Shown in pieces: positions 1-6,933 of a DNA stretch of 16,327 nucleotides. This stretch comes from CAIYMF01 sp943329595 (GTDB lineage Bacteria; Actinomycetota; Actinomycetes; S36-B12; CAIYMF01). The notes under the pieces were generated by a model. It had not been told where the DNA came from. It ran no database searches and saw only the letters and a program-made list of their open reading frames with translations. Numbering within the stretch: the first letter of the stretch is position 1; each line of letters starts with the position of its first letter. Made by a program: the position numbers and the translations under genes. The stretch spans positions 1 through 16,327 of the forward strand of contig CALQEM020000054.1 of the NCBI GenBank assembly GCA_943329595.2, read 5' to 3'.

Positions 1-945
1 CTTGGGATCGGCGTAGGGGCCCGTCTCCGAGGCGCCTACCAGCGCCCAGAACACCAGCGACTTGCCGAGGTACAGGGTTCCGGTGTCAGAGTTCTTGAGT
101 TCGTTGATGCCCGCGGGTGGGAGGTAGAAGAACTCTCCATCAATCTCCCCCGAGCGCAGCGCGTTAACCGCCGTGGTCTCGTCGCTGATGAATCGGAAGG
201 TCAGGGTGGCTGCCTTGGCCTTGAGTGCGTCGTCCCAGTAGGCCGCGTTGCGCGTGACCACGAGCCTGTCGCCCGACTTCCACGAGTCGAACCTGAAGGG
301 CCCGGTGCACATGACGCCCTTCGAGGGCGAGCCGAAGTCCTTGCCGGCCGACTTCGTAAAGGCCTCTTGCACGATCGCGCCGGCAGCGGTCGACATCGCC
401 TGGTTAAACAGCGCGTCCGGACCGTTGAGCGTCACGGTGACCGTGGAGGAATCGGTCGCCACGATGTCCTTGACGTTGGCAAAGTAGGTGCCGAAGTACG
501 AGCCGACGTCAGGGTCGGCGCCGCGCTTGAGGCTGAACACGACGTCGGCTGCCGTCATGGGCGAGCCGTCCCAGAAGGTGACCCCCTGGCGCAGTTTGTA
601 CACCCACGTCGTGGGCGTGGGGTGCGAGAACGACTCGGCCAGGGCCGGAGTGATGCTGAAGTCGGGATTGAGTCGCAGCAGGCTCTCGCAGAGGTTTGCG
701 TCGACCGTGTTCTCGGCGTAGTTGAAGCTGTAGGCCGGGTCGATGGACGTCGGCTCGTACGGAAGGTTCCAGCTCACGGCCTCGATGTCGCCCGTTGCCG
801 CTGGGGTCGTCGACACGAACTCGACGCTCCCGCCCGTCGACGTCGCCGATGACGAGGGGGTCGATCCGCCCGATCCACCACAGGCGGCGAGTACGGCCGA
901 CAGTGCCACAGCCCCCACGATGAGCGCATTCCTGTGCAGCGTCAC
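1..945 (-). CDS. ABC transporter family-5 substrate-binding lipoprotein (3' end cut by window edge)
   Basis: This is the extracellular solute receptor of a peptide/nickel/opine-type ABC importer (SBP_bac_5 family). Reading begins at a GTG with AGGAG five bases upstream (951-955). The first 315 codons are open to position 1, and such proteins usually run to about 500-550 residues, so the C-terminal part lies outside the window. The N-terminus has two basic residues, a hydrophobic stretch and the lipobox L-A-A-C with Cys22. A Gly/Ser/Thr-rich linker follows, as in actinobacterial lipoproteins. The family signature is visible at the segment containing FWDGSPMTAADVVFSLKR, and later segments such as GPFRFDSW and LRSGEIDGEF also fit. 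It lies 8 bases after the amidohydrolase stop, which overlaps its ribosome binding site, so the two are almost certainly co-transcribed. Permease and ATPase genes would be expected to the left. The ligand is unknown; the neighbouring deaminase-like enzymes suggest a nitrogen-containing compound rather than a peptide (inference). Confidence 0.93.
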   Translation of the reverse strand, partial: MTLHRNALIVGAVALSAVLAACGGSGGSTPSSSATSTGGSVEFVSTTPAATGDIEAVSWNLPYEPTSIDPAYSFNYAENTVDANLCESLLRLNPDFSITPALAESFSHPTPTTWVYKLRQGVTFWDGSPMTAADVVFSLKRGADPDVGSYFGTYFANVKDIVATDSSTVTVTLNGPDALFNQAMSTAAGAIVQEAFTKSAGKDFGSPSKGVMCTGPFRFDSWKSGDRLVVTRNAAYWDDALKAKAATLTFRFISDETTAVNALRSGEIDGEFFYLPPAGINELKNSDTGTLYLGKSLVFWALVGASETGPYADPK

Positions 946-953
946 GATTTCTC

Positions 954-2177
954 CTAGTGGTGTGCAGTGGTGGGTGAGAATTCAATCGAATCGAGGAACT
1001 GGCCGTCATGGGCGACCACGACACCGGCCTTGAGTACGGTTCGGCGCTGAGGTCGGTCGATGACCACCTGCGCGGCACCTTCACCCTCGACGAGGATGAG
1101 GTCGGCGGGGTCGCCGACGCGCAGTGCGCTCGAGGGCAGTCCGAGGATGTCGGCGCCTCCCTCGACGGCGATGAGTAGCGGCTCGGTGAGCTCCTCGTCG
1201 GTGCGCGCATCAGTGCGGTAGGCAGCCAGGTACGCCCGCTCGAGCATGTCGGCATTGCCGAATGGGGTCCACGGGTCGCGGATTCCGTCGGACCCGAGGC
1301 CTACCCGCACTCCCTCGCGCCTCAGCAGCGAGTAGGGCACGAGCGAGTCAGCGCCCAGCGCACAGGTCACGATAGCCACGTCGGCGCGCACCAACAGGTC
1401 GATCACGCCCACGAGTTCTGCCTCGGGAAGTTGGCCGAGGCAGAAGGCGTGGCTGATGGTGAGGCGTCCGACGAGCCCCGCGGACAGCGCCCTCTGAGCG
1501 AGCACGGCCACCTGACGAACTCCTTCGGCGCCAAGGTCGTGGAGGTGGACGTCGATCTCGACGCCGTGCTCGGCTGCGATGGCGTACAGGAGGTCGATTT
1601 GCGCATCGGCATCGCCGTCGAGGCTCCACGGGTCGAGGCCGCCCACCACGTGGGCGCCCGCGTCGAGGGCGTCGCGGAGCAGCGAGTCGGTGCCCGGGGC
1701 AACGATCACTCCGAGTTGCGGGAAGGCGACCACCTGCACATCGATGGCCGACGACAGCGCGGCTGCCGCATCACGGACGCCGACCACGTTCGTGAGACCG
1801 TGCGTCGGAGCGACATCGACATGCGCGCGCATCGCTCGTGTGCCGCTCACCACGGCCTGGCGAAGGATAGCCGAGGCGCGACTCTCGACCGAGACATCGC
1901 TTCTGGCTCGGGTAACAACGTCGTACTCAATGAGCTCACGCAGGCTGGTGGCTGGGCCCCTCGCCAGCCATGGCTGCCCCCAGAAGGTCTTGTCAGGGTG
2001 TGCGTGCGCATCAGTCAGCGACGGCAGCGCCATCAGTCCGCCACCCTCGATCACCCGGTCACCCCTCGCGGTTCTGGGTGGGGCCAACTCAACGATGCGG
2101 CCGTCGCGCACGACGAGATCGACCGCGGGGTTGCCCCACGGCCTGACATCCCTCACGACCACCTGCACTCGACACAT
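954..2177 (-). CDS. Amidohydrolase, cytosine-deaminase-like (CodA-related)
   Basis: This is a 407-residue metal-dependent hydrolase of the amidohydrolase superfamily and probably a cytoplasmic deaminase or ring-opening enzyme. The N- and C-terminal beta-sandwich segments flank the barrel. Visible metal-site motifs are DAHAHPDK (H58, H60), DVHLHD (H211), the His of TISHAFCLG (H243) and GSDGIRDPW (D297). The stretch from GSDGIRDPW to GNADMLERA closely parallels the CodA DPWYPLGTANML region, which makes this the CodA branch rather than guanine deaminase. Where CodA has the catalytic Glu in its H-C-D-E motif, this protein has H-L-H-D, so an Asp (D214) occupies the place of the proton-shuttling Glu. 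No good Shine-Dalgarno precedes the ATG; a GTG three codons later is an alternative start. It is the first gene of the minus-strand arm, diverges from the GntR regulator and reads into the solute-binding protein. The substrate cannot be told from sequence; cytosine itself is unlikely given the active-site differences. Confidence 0.9.
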   Translation of the reverse strand: MCRVQVVVRDVRPWGNPAVDLVVRDGRIVELAPPRTARGDRVIEGGGLMALPSLTDAHAHPDKTFWGQPWLARGPATSLRELIEYDVVTRARSDVSVESRASAILRQAVVSGTRAMRAHVDVAPTHGLTNVVGVRDAAAALSSAIDVQVVAFPQLGVIVAPGTDSLLRDALDAGAHVVGGLDPWSLDGDADAQIDLLYAIAAEHGVEIDVHLHDLGAEGVRQVAVLAQRALSAGLVGRLTISHAFCLGQLPEAELVGVIDLLVRADVAIVTCALGADSLVPYSLLRREGVRVGLGSDGIRDPWTPFGNADMLERAYLAAYRTDARTDEELTEPLLIAVEGGADILGLPSSALRVGDPADLILVEGEGAAQVVIDRPQRRTVLKAGVVVAHDGQFLDSIEFSPTTAHH

Positions 2178-2261
2178 CCACAGCTCAGGGGACGAATCTC
2201 TGGCCTTCGCCCACGCTCATTCATATGATTATCAGACAACTGATGACTTGGGAAGGGCTCG
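2178..2261. promoter_or_regulatory. Divergent promoter/operator between amidohydrolase and GntR regulator
   Basis: This 84-base gap is locally AT-rich within GC-rich surroundings. On the plus strand TATGAT (2224-2229) is a good -10 for the regulator. On the minus strand GATAAT (complement of 2228-2233) is a -10 candidate for the amidohydrolase. Neither has a convincing -35. Two overlapping dyads sit on these boxes: TTATC-A-GACAA (2229-2239), one base off the TTGTC-N-GACAA form often bound by FCD-type GntR regulators, and ATCAG-ACAA-CTGAT (2231-2244), a perfect 5-bp inverted repeat. Binding here would block both promoters, so autoregulation and repression of both arms is the likely logic. AAGGG ahead of 2262 serves as the ribosome binding site. 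Confidence 0.55.
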
Positions 2262-2960
2262 ATGAAGAAGATCGAACGGATCTCGCTGGTCGACGCTGCC
2301 ATCGATGAACTGCGTGGCGCGATCTCCTCAGGTACCTGGCCCGTCGGCTCCCGGATCCCCACCGAGCAGCAACTGGCCGAGCAGCTCAACCTCAGCCGCG
2401 CCACGGTGCGCGAGGCCGTACGGGCCCTCGCCCACGCGGGGCTACTGGTCACCCGCCAGGGCGACGGCACCTTCGTTGAGGCACAGCACGAAGGAACCGT
2501 TGCGCTGGCGCGCAGGCTTGCTGAGGCACGCACTCGCGATGTGATCGAGGTCCGACGAGGGCTCGACGTCGTCGCTGCAGGACTCGCCGCGCAGAAGCGC
2601 ACTGCCGACGACCTCGAGCGACTCTCCGCGGCTCGCGAGGCTCGCGCCGACGCAGCCCGCCGCAGTGACGCCGCCGGGTTTGCCGAGGCCGACGTCGCCT
2701 TCCACCACAGCGTTGCGAGAGCCTCTCACAACGAGGTGCTCGTCGATCTCTACGGCGGCTTCGTCGAGGCGCTCCGTGAGTCACTCGACACCTCTCGCTG
2801 CCTCGACTCGTACGATCCGTCGAACGACCCTCACGATGACCTCATCGCCGCCATCACCTCTGGTGACACTCCCTCTGCGACGGCGGCTGCCGAACGAATC
2901 CTTGACGACCAGAACCGCTCGAACGACCATGCGGCGTCGTCTGTCGGGCCTGGCGCATGA
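2262..2960 (+). CDS. GntR-family transcriptional regulator, FadR/FCD subfamily
   Basis: This 232-residue repressor is the likely local controller of the two amidohydrolases and the transporter. Residues about 8-72 form the winged helix-turn-helix: GSRIPTEQQLAEQLNLSR, then the recognition helix ATVREAVRALAHAG and the wing QGDGTFV. Residues about 90-220 form the all-helical FCD ligand-binding domain. Of the usual FCD metal ligands, D144 and H148 (in DVAFHH) and H191 (in PHDDLIAAI) are present. The expected third His in the last helix is replaced; by my alignment I213 occupies its place in ERILDD, so ligand sensing may be metal-independent or altered. The start is the ATG preceded by GGGAAGGG. 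Its stop overlaps the next start as ATGA, implying translational coupling with the downstream amidohydrolase. The effector is probably a substrate or product of these enzymes (inference). Confidence 0.93.
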   Translation: MKKIERISLVDAAIDELRGAISSGTWPVGSRIPTEQQLAEQLNLSRATVREAVRALAHAGLLVTRQGDGTFVEAQHEGTVALARRLAEARTRDVIEVRRGLDVVAAGLAAQKRTADDLERLSAAREARADAARRSDAAGFAEADVAFHHSVARASHNEVLVDLYGGFVEALRESLDTSRCLDSYDPSNDPHDDLIAAITSGDTPSATAAAERILDDQNRSNDHAASSVGPGA

Positions 2961-4351
2961 GCCCCACCGGTCCCGTCGACCTGCTGATCAGCGGTGCCTT
3001 GTCCGTCGAAACCATGGGCGGGAGCATCGGTAGCACCGGCGCGTCGCTGGTTGGTGGCTGGGTCGCCGTAACGGACGGCTTGGTGGTGGGGGTAGGTGCT
3101 GCCACCGATGCTGCTCCCGCCGCCCGTGAGGTCATCGACGCCCGTGGGTGCCTCGTGACTCCTGGGCTGGTCAACGCCCACCAGCACCTCTACCAGAACC
3201 TCACCCGCTCGATGCTGGCCAACGGCGTGGCCGGCCTCACCGACTGGTTCTGGACCTACTTCAGCCGATGGCAGCACCTCGACGAGGAGGCGGTGCGCAC
3301 CTCGACCCGGCTCGGCCTGTTCGAGTTGGCCCTGTCAGGGGCCACCACATCGGCCGACCACCTCTACATCCATCAGGAACCGGGCTGGATCGACGCCCAG
3401 GTTGAGGAGGCACTCGACGTCGGAATGCGCCTCACCGCGGTGCGTGGGTCAATGACACTCGGACCCGACGACGGTGGGGTGTGCCTCGCGTCGATGGTTG
3501 AGGATGAGGAACACGTCCTCAACGACTGCGAGCGGCTCGTGCGCGTGCACCACGACCCCTCCCCAACGTCAATGACCCAGATCGCCTTCGGGCCCAGCAC
3601 CTTGATGAGCTCGACCGAGTCGGTCTTCCGCCGCTCCGCCGAACTTGCCCGCAACCTCGGGGTCCGCTTGCACACGCACGTGGCCGACGACCCCGAGGAG
3701 GAGGCGTTCGTGCGGCAGCGCTACCGGATGCGACCGATCGAGAAGATGGCCGACCTCGGTTGGATGGCGCCCGACGTGTGGTTCGCGCATGTGGTCTACC
3801 CCTCGCCACGCGAGATCGCGAGCATGGCAGAGCACGGGGTATCCGTGGCTCACTGCCCGAGCGCCATGGTGATCGATGGAGGTATCCCCGGTGGCCCGGC
3901 GCCAGTGCGCGAGATGATCGACGCCGGCGTGAACGTCTCCATCGGCTGCGACGGCGCGACCGCGGCTGACCACCAGTCGCTCTGGCTGGAGACGAAGTTC
4001 GCGATGCTCCTCGCCCGTCTGCGAGGGGGCTCGGTGTCAGCGATGACCGCCCGCGACGCGCTGTGGCTGGCCACCCGGGGTGGAGCAGCGGCGCTCGGAC
4101 GCGAGGGTCAGATCGGGGTGCTGACGCCGGGAGCGTGCGCCGACATCTCCCTGTGGCGTCTCGATGACATCGCTCATGCGGGCGCCCATGCCGACCCGGT
4201 CACCGCCCTCCTCCAGGGCGGTCCGACCGGAGTGTGGTCGTCGTTCGTGGGCGGACAGCCCCTCGTGCGCGACGGTCACCTCGTTGGAATCGACGAGCAG
4301 CGTGAGGTTGCGCGGCACTCAAACGCCGCGCGGCGACTGCAGCAGCTGTGA
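2957..4351 (+). CDS. Amidohydrolase, 8-oxoguanine-deaminase/triazine-hydrolase-like
   Basis: This 464-residue protein belongs to the amidohydrolase branch holding 8-oxoguanine deaminase, AtzB and TrzN, enzymes that remove amino or chloro groups from purine or triazine rings. Motifs in order are VTPGLVNAHQHLYQNLTR (metal ligands H75 and H77), TTSADHLYIH, HTHVADD (H241), WFAHVVYPS (H278) and VSIGCDGA (D332). The HQHLYQNLTR and TTSADHLYI segments strongly resemble 8-oxoguanine deaminases. The motif normally HLAE, carrying the catalytic Glu, reads HVAD here, with D244 at the Glu position. The same Glu-to-Asp change appears in the cytosine-deaminase-like protein on the other arm. There is no signal peptide, so it should act in the cytoplasm. 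The start overlaps the regulator stop by four bases. I would not assign 8-oxoguanine as substrate because of the Asp; an S-triazine or a related N-heterocycle is equally possible. Confidence 0.9.
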   Translation: MSPTGPVDLLISGALSVETMGGSIGSTGASLVGGWVAVTDGLVVGVGAATDAAPAAREVIDARGCLVTPGLVNAHQHLYQNLTRSMLANGVAGLTDWFWTYFSRWQHLDEEAVRTSTRLGLFELALSGATTSADHLYIHQEPGWIDAQVEEALDVGMRLTAVRGSMTLGPDDGGVCLASMVEDEEHVLNDCERLVRVHHDPSPTSMTQIAFGPSTLMSSTESVFRRSAELARNLGVRLHTHVADDPEEEAFVRQRYRMRPIEKMADLGWMAPDVWFAHVVYPSPREIASMAEHGVSVAHCPSAMVIDGGIPGGPAPVREMIDAGVNVSIGCDGATAADHQSLWLETKFAMLLARLRGGSVSAMTARDALWLATRGGAAALGREGQIGVLTPGACADISLWRLDDIAHAGAHADPVTALLQGGPTGVWSSFVGGQPLVRDGHLVGIDEQREVARHSNAARRLQQL

Positions 4352-4390
4352 ACCACGGCGAACCACGGCGACCCACGGCGACCCACGGCG
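4351..4390. repeat. Tandem 10-bp repeat, four copies
   Basis: Four head-to-tail 10-base units directly follow (and share one base with) the amidohydrolase stop: AACCACGGCG twice, then ACCCACGGCG twice, with a decayed fifth unit (ATTCACAGGG) to 4400. Units differ by one base at the second position. The array sits in the 3' untranslated stretch. It does not form an obvious hairpin because all units have the same orientation. It could be a slippage-prone minisatellite; no function is visible. Confidence 0.85.
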
Positions 4391-4523
4391 ATTCACAGGG
4401 CTTCGCGGCATGCTCCGCACCGCATACCTCTGCCATCGACGTCTTGAATTCATTGGCGCGGCACCTTGCGTTCACCGCAGTGACCCTCGACGCCGAGGTC
4501 GCGGGCCTAACGTGACGATCATT

Positions 4524-6842
4524 ATGTCGTCACGTCGGACGGTTCCAGAGTCCCCACCTGACGCGCCTGCCGCGCGGGGCTCCGGGCGGGCGCCGCTCGG
4601 TACCCGCGAGCTCTGGGCGTTCATCGCGCCCTTTGCAGCCCCCGTGCGCTCCCGGCTGGTCGGAGCACTCGCGCTGGGCGCGGTGTCACTCGCCGCCGCT
4701 GCGCTGATCCCCCTGCAGGTCGATGCCGTTCTGGCCAACCAGGGCAATGTCGCAGTCACGGCCCTGGTTATCGCGGCGCTGATGGGGCTGAGTGTGGCCA
4801 CCTCATCGCTGTCGCACACGACGTCGTACCGGGCGTCGGCGGTGGTGGGCCAGTCACTGGCCCAGTTTGTCTATGACCGCACTCTGCTGAGCCCCATGCT
4901 GCGCCAAACCGGCATGCGACGACCCAGTGTGATCAGCCGCCACACCAGTGACGTCGACCGCGTGGAGGAGGCGCTCGATAGGACGGTGACTGAGGGGCTG
5001 CCAGGCCTGGGCCGCATCGTGGTGAGCCTCGCACTGCTGCTGTACCTTGAGCCGAAGGCTGGCATTGTCACGATGGGTGCGACCGCCGTGTTTCTCCTAC
5101 TCAACAGCCACATCGGCCGCTACATGCTCGAGCGCGACAAGGCACGACTCGACACCAGCAGCGAGCTGGGGGCGGTGGTCGACGAGTCCATCACCGCGGG
5201 TCGCAACCTCACCGGCATGAACCTCGTTGACTGGATGAGTCGCCGCTTCGCCTCGCGGGCCGACAACCTGAGGATCGCTACCGAGGACCAGAAGAGAGAG
5301 GCGAACCGCCTCGTCACGGCCGCGAGGGTCACCGGCTACGTGGCATTGCTCTCCGTGGTGCTCATCGCACTCGTCAGCGGCGGCTCCGAGGCAGGCGCCA
5401 TCGCTGCCTCCGTTCTGTACATCGAGGCAGTGGTGCGAGGGCTCGAGGCACTGCCGCCGTGGCTGCGCGACGTGCGGCTGGCGTTGACCAGCAAACGTCG
5501 AATTGAGCAGATCACCTCGGCCACCCAGCGTGTCAGCCATGACAGCCGGGTCGCGACTCATACTGGCGAAGCGTTGCTGGTCATCAGAGACCTCGCCCTC
5601 GTGCCCGGCCACTCCCTCGTGGAGGGCGACCTGCCGGTGCCACGAGGAGGGGTGGTCGCAGTGGTCGTCGACCTCGGCGTCTCGATCAATGGCTTCCTCG
5701 AGGTTCTCAGCGGTGATGCGAACCCCGACAGCGGCTGTGTACTGCTCGATGGCATCGACGTGCGCCAACCCACGGTCAAGCGGCGCATCATGCTGGTCAC
5801 CGACGACCCACACCTCATGGACGCCTCGGTGCGTGACCACCTGCGGGCCGCCGACCCTCACGTGCGCCCGGCCGACGTCGAGCGCACGCTCACGGTGATG
5901 GGACTCGGCCACCTGTCGCGGCTTGCCGACGGCGGGCTCGACGCCCCGCTCGGCTCCCACGGCGCAGCACTGAGCGTGCACGAGCGCCAGCGCCTGATGA
6001 TCGCGATGGCCGCGTGCAGCAGCGCCGACGTGATCGTTCTTCAGGACCTGCCGGTACTTGCCGACCCCGACAGTGCGGCCCCCATTTTGGCCGAGCTCGC
6101 CAGAAAACCCGATCGCACAGTGATCGTGGCCACCAAGAGTGCTGATATTGCCGCCTTCGCCAGTCATGTAATCGCACCCATCGGCTCGCGCATCCTGTGT
6201 GGTGCTCATCGCGACCTGCTCGAGCGACCCGAGTACAAGGCGGCCTGGGAGCGACAGGCGGCGGGAGGAATCGACGAGAGGATTCTGGCCGAGGTTCCAC
6301 AGTCGCAGCGCGACGTCCTTCGGGCGCGCCTCATCACCGAGCACTTCAACGCCGGTGAGACCCTTTACCGCTTCGGGTCACCTGGAGACCGCATCATCTT
6401 TGTGATGGAGGGCCGGGTGGCAATTCACGCACCCGACGAGTTCGGAGTAGAGCAACTTATTGGAGACGTTGGGCCGGGTAACTTCTGCGGCGATGTGGGC
6501 CAGTCGCATGCCCCGCGCGCAGAGACAGCCCGCGCCGTCGACGACACCATGGTGCGCACCCTCAGCGTCGAGGCCTGGTCAGCCGGAGTTCTCGGGCTAC
6601 TCGACTCAGATCCGGTCGAGCGGCGAGTTCTCACCTGCGTTCTTCGGGCCGACAATCCGACCATCGACACCCTCCCCCAGCTGGTACTGGGGCAAAGCCA
6701 CGACGAGACGGTGCTCGCGCTGAGCACGCTGATCGAGCGCGGGCAGGTACGCGTAGACGACCAGGGGCGACTGTCGATCTCAGCGCGAAGGCGGTCGCGA
6801 GCAGGCGCTGCGGCAGTGCTCGACCGCCTCGTCGAATTGTGA
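4524..6842 (+). CDS. Pseudo-ABC exporter fused to a cyclic-nucleotide-binding domain
   Basis: This 772-residue membrane protein has three parts. Residues about 35-320 are a type-1 ABC exporter membrane domain, with hydrophobic stretches near 47-66, 78-95, 164-196 and 268-300. Residues about 348-575 have the ABC ATPase fold order but a ruined active site. An ungapped Walker A alignment puts Ile388 at the Lys and Asn389 at the Ser; the Q-loop Gln is Asp427; the signature is LSVHERQR; Walker B ends VLQD (Gln507 for Asp, Asp508 for Glu); the H-loop His is Lys538. Residues about 598-690 form a cNMP-binding beta-roll with a phosphate-cassette-like segment, GDVGQSHAPRAETA (Arg665 kept). Residues about 700-755 could be a winged helix. 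It is unlikely to pump; a cyclic-nucleotide-responsive sensor or a partner for an active half-transporter is possible (inference). The start is uncertain: GTG 4512 is in frame, neither start has a strong ribosome site, and TAACGT (4508-4513) may be a -10. Confidence 0.85.
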   Translation: MSSRRTVPESPPDAPAARGSGRAPLGTRELWAFIAPFAAPVRSRLVGALALGAVSLAAAALIPLQVDAVLANQGNVAVTALVIAALMGLSVATSSLSHTTSYRASAVVGQSLAQFVYDRTLLSPMLRQTGMRRPSVISRHTSDVDRVEEALDRTVTEGLPGLGRIVVSLALLLYLEPKAGIVTMGATAVFLLLNSHIGRYMLERDKARLDTSSELGAVVDESITAGRNLTGMNLVDWMSRRFASRADNLRIATEDQKREANRLVTAARVTGYVALLSVVLIALVSGGSEAGAIAASVLYIEAVVRGLEALPPWLRDVRLALTSKRRIEQITSATQRVSHDSRVATHTGEALLVIRDLALVPGHSLVEGDLPVPRGGVVAVVVDLGVSINGFLEVLSGDANPDSGCVLLDGIDVRQPTVKRRIMLVTDDPHLMDASVRDHLRAADPHVRPADVERTLTVMGLGHLSRLADGGLDAPLGSHGAALSVHERQRLMIAMAACSSADVIVLQDLPVLADPDSAAPILAELARKPDRTVIVATKSADIAAFASHVIAPIGSRILCGAHRDLLERPEYKAAWERQAAGGIDERILAEVPQSQRDVLRARLITEHFNAGETLYRFGSPGDRIIFVMEGRVAIHAPDEFGVEQLIGDVGPGNFCGDVGQSHAPRAETARAVDDTMVRTLSVEAWSAGVLGLLDSDPVERRVLTCVLRADNPTIDTLPQLVLGQSHDETVLALSTLIERGQVRVDDQGRLSISARRRSRAGAAAVLDRLVEL

Positions 6843-6867
6843 GGCAGGTCTCCACCGCCTGGCTCAC
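6839..6867 (+). terminator. Hairpin at end of pseudo-ABC gene
   Basis: GTGAGGCAGG pairs with CCTGGCTCAC across a 9-base loop: ten positions with one G-G mismatch, overlapping the stop codon. No U-tract follows, so this is a candidate high-GC type terminator or 3'-end stabiliser rather than a classical intrinsic terminator. Confidence 0.45.
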
Positions 6868-6890
6868 CTGAGGAATTGCGACCCGACGAC

Positions 6891-6917
6891 CACTCCCTCG
6901 GTAACGATGGAGGGGTG
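6891..6917. terminator. Bidirectional hairpin between convergent genes
   Basis: CAC(T)CCCTC pairs with GAGGGGTG: eight perfect base pairs with one bulged T and a 10-base loop. It lies between the converging pseudo-ABC and TPR genes and can form in either transcript. There is no U-tract on either side. Its right arm accidentally resembles the first bases of a serine tRNA. Confidence 0.5.
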
Positions 6918-6933
6918 GCCGAATGTCAGGCCT

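Noticed and set aside
4164..4523. N-terminal extension of the pseudo-ABC frame into the preceding amidohydrolase
   Set aside because: It overlaps almost 190 bases of a clear gene and the tandem repeat, and reads as low-quality Arg/Pro/Ser sequence; membrane-domain similarity starts only after 4524.
5097..6344. Long 415-codon minus-strand frame opposite the pseudo-ABC gene
   Set aside because: Its composition (many His, Asp, Gly, Arg) is typical of an antisense shadow in GC-rich DNA, and the plus strand encodes recognisable domains.
6909..6922. Bases resembling the 5' end of a serine tRNA (GGAGGGGTGGCCGA) after a TAACGAT box
   Set aside because: The following bases lack the anticodon stem, T-loop and acceptor complement and run into the TPR coding end. 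The stretch is explained as one arm of the 6891-6917 hairpin.
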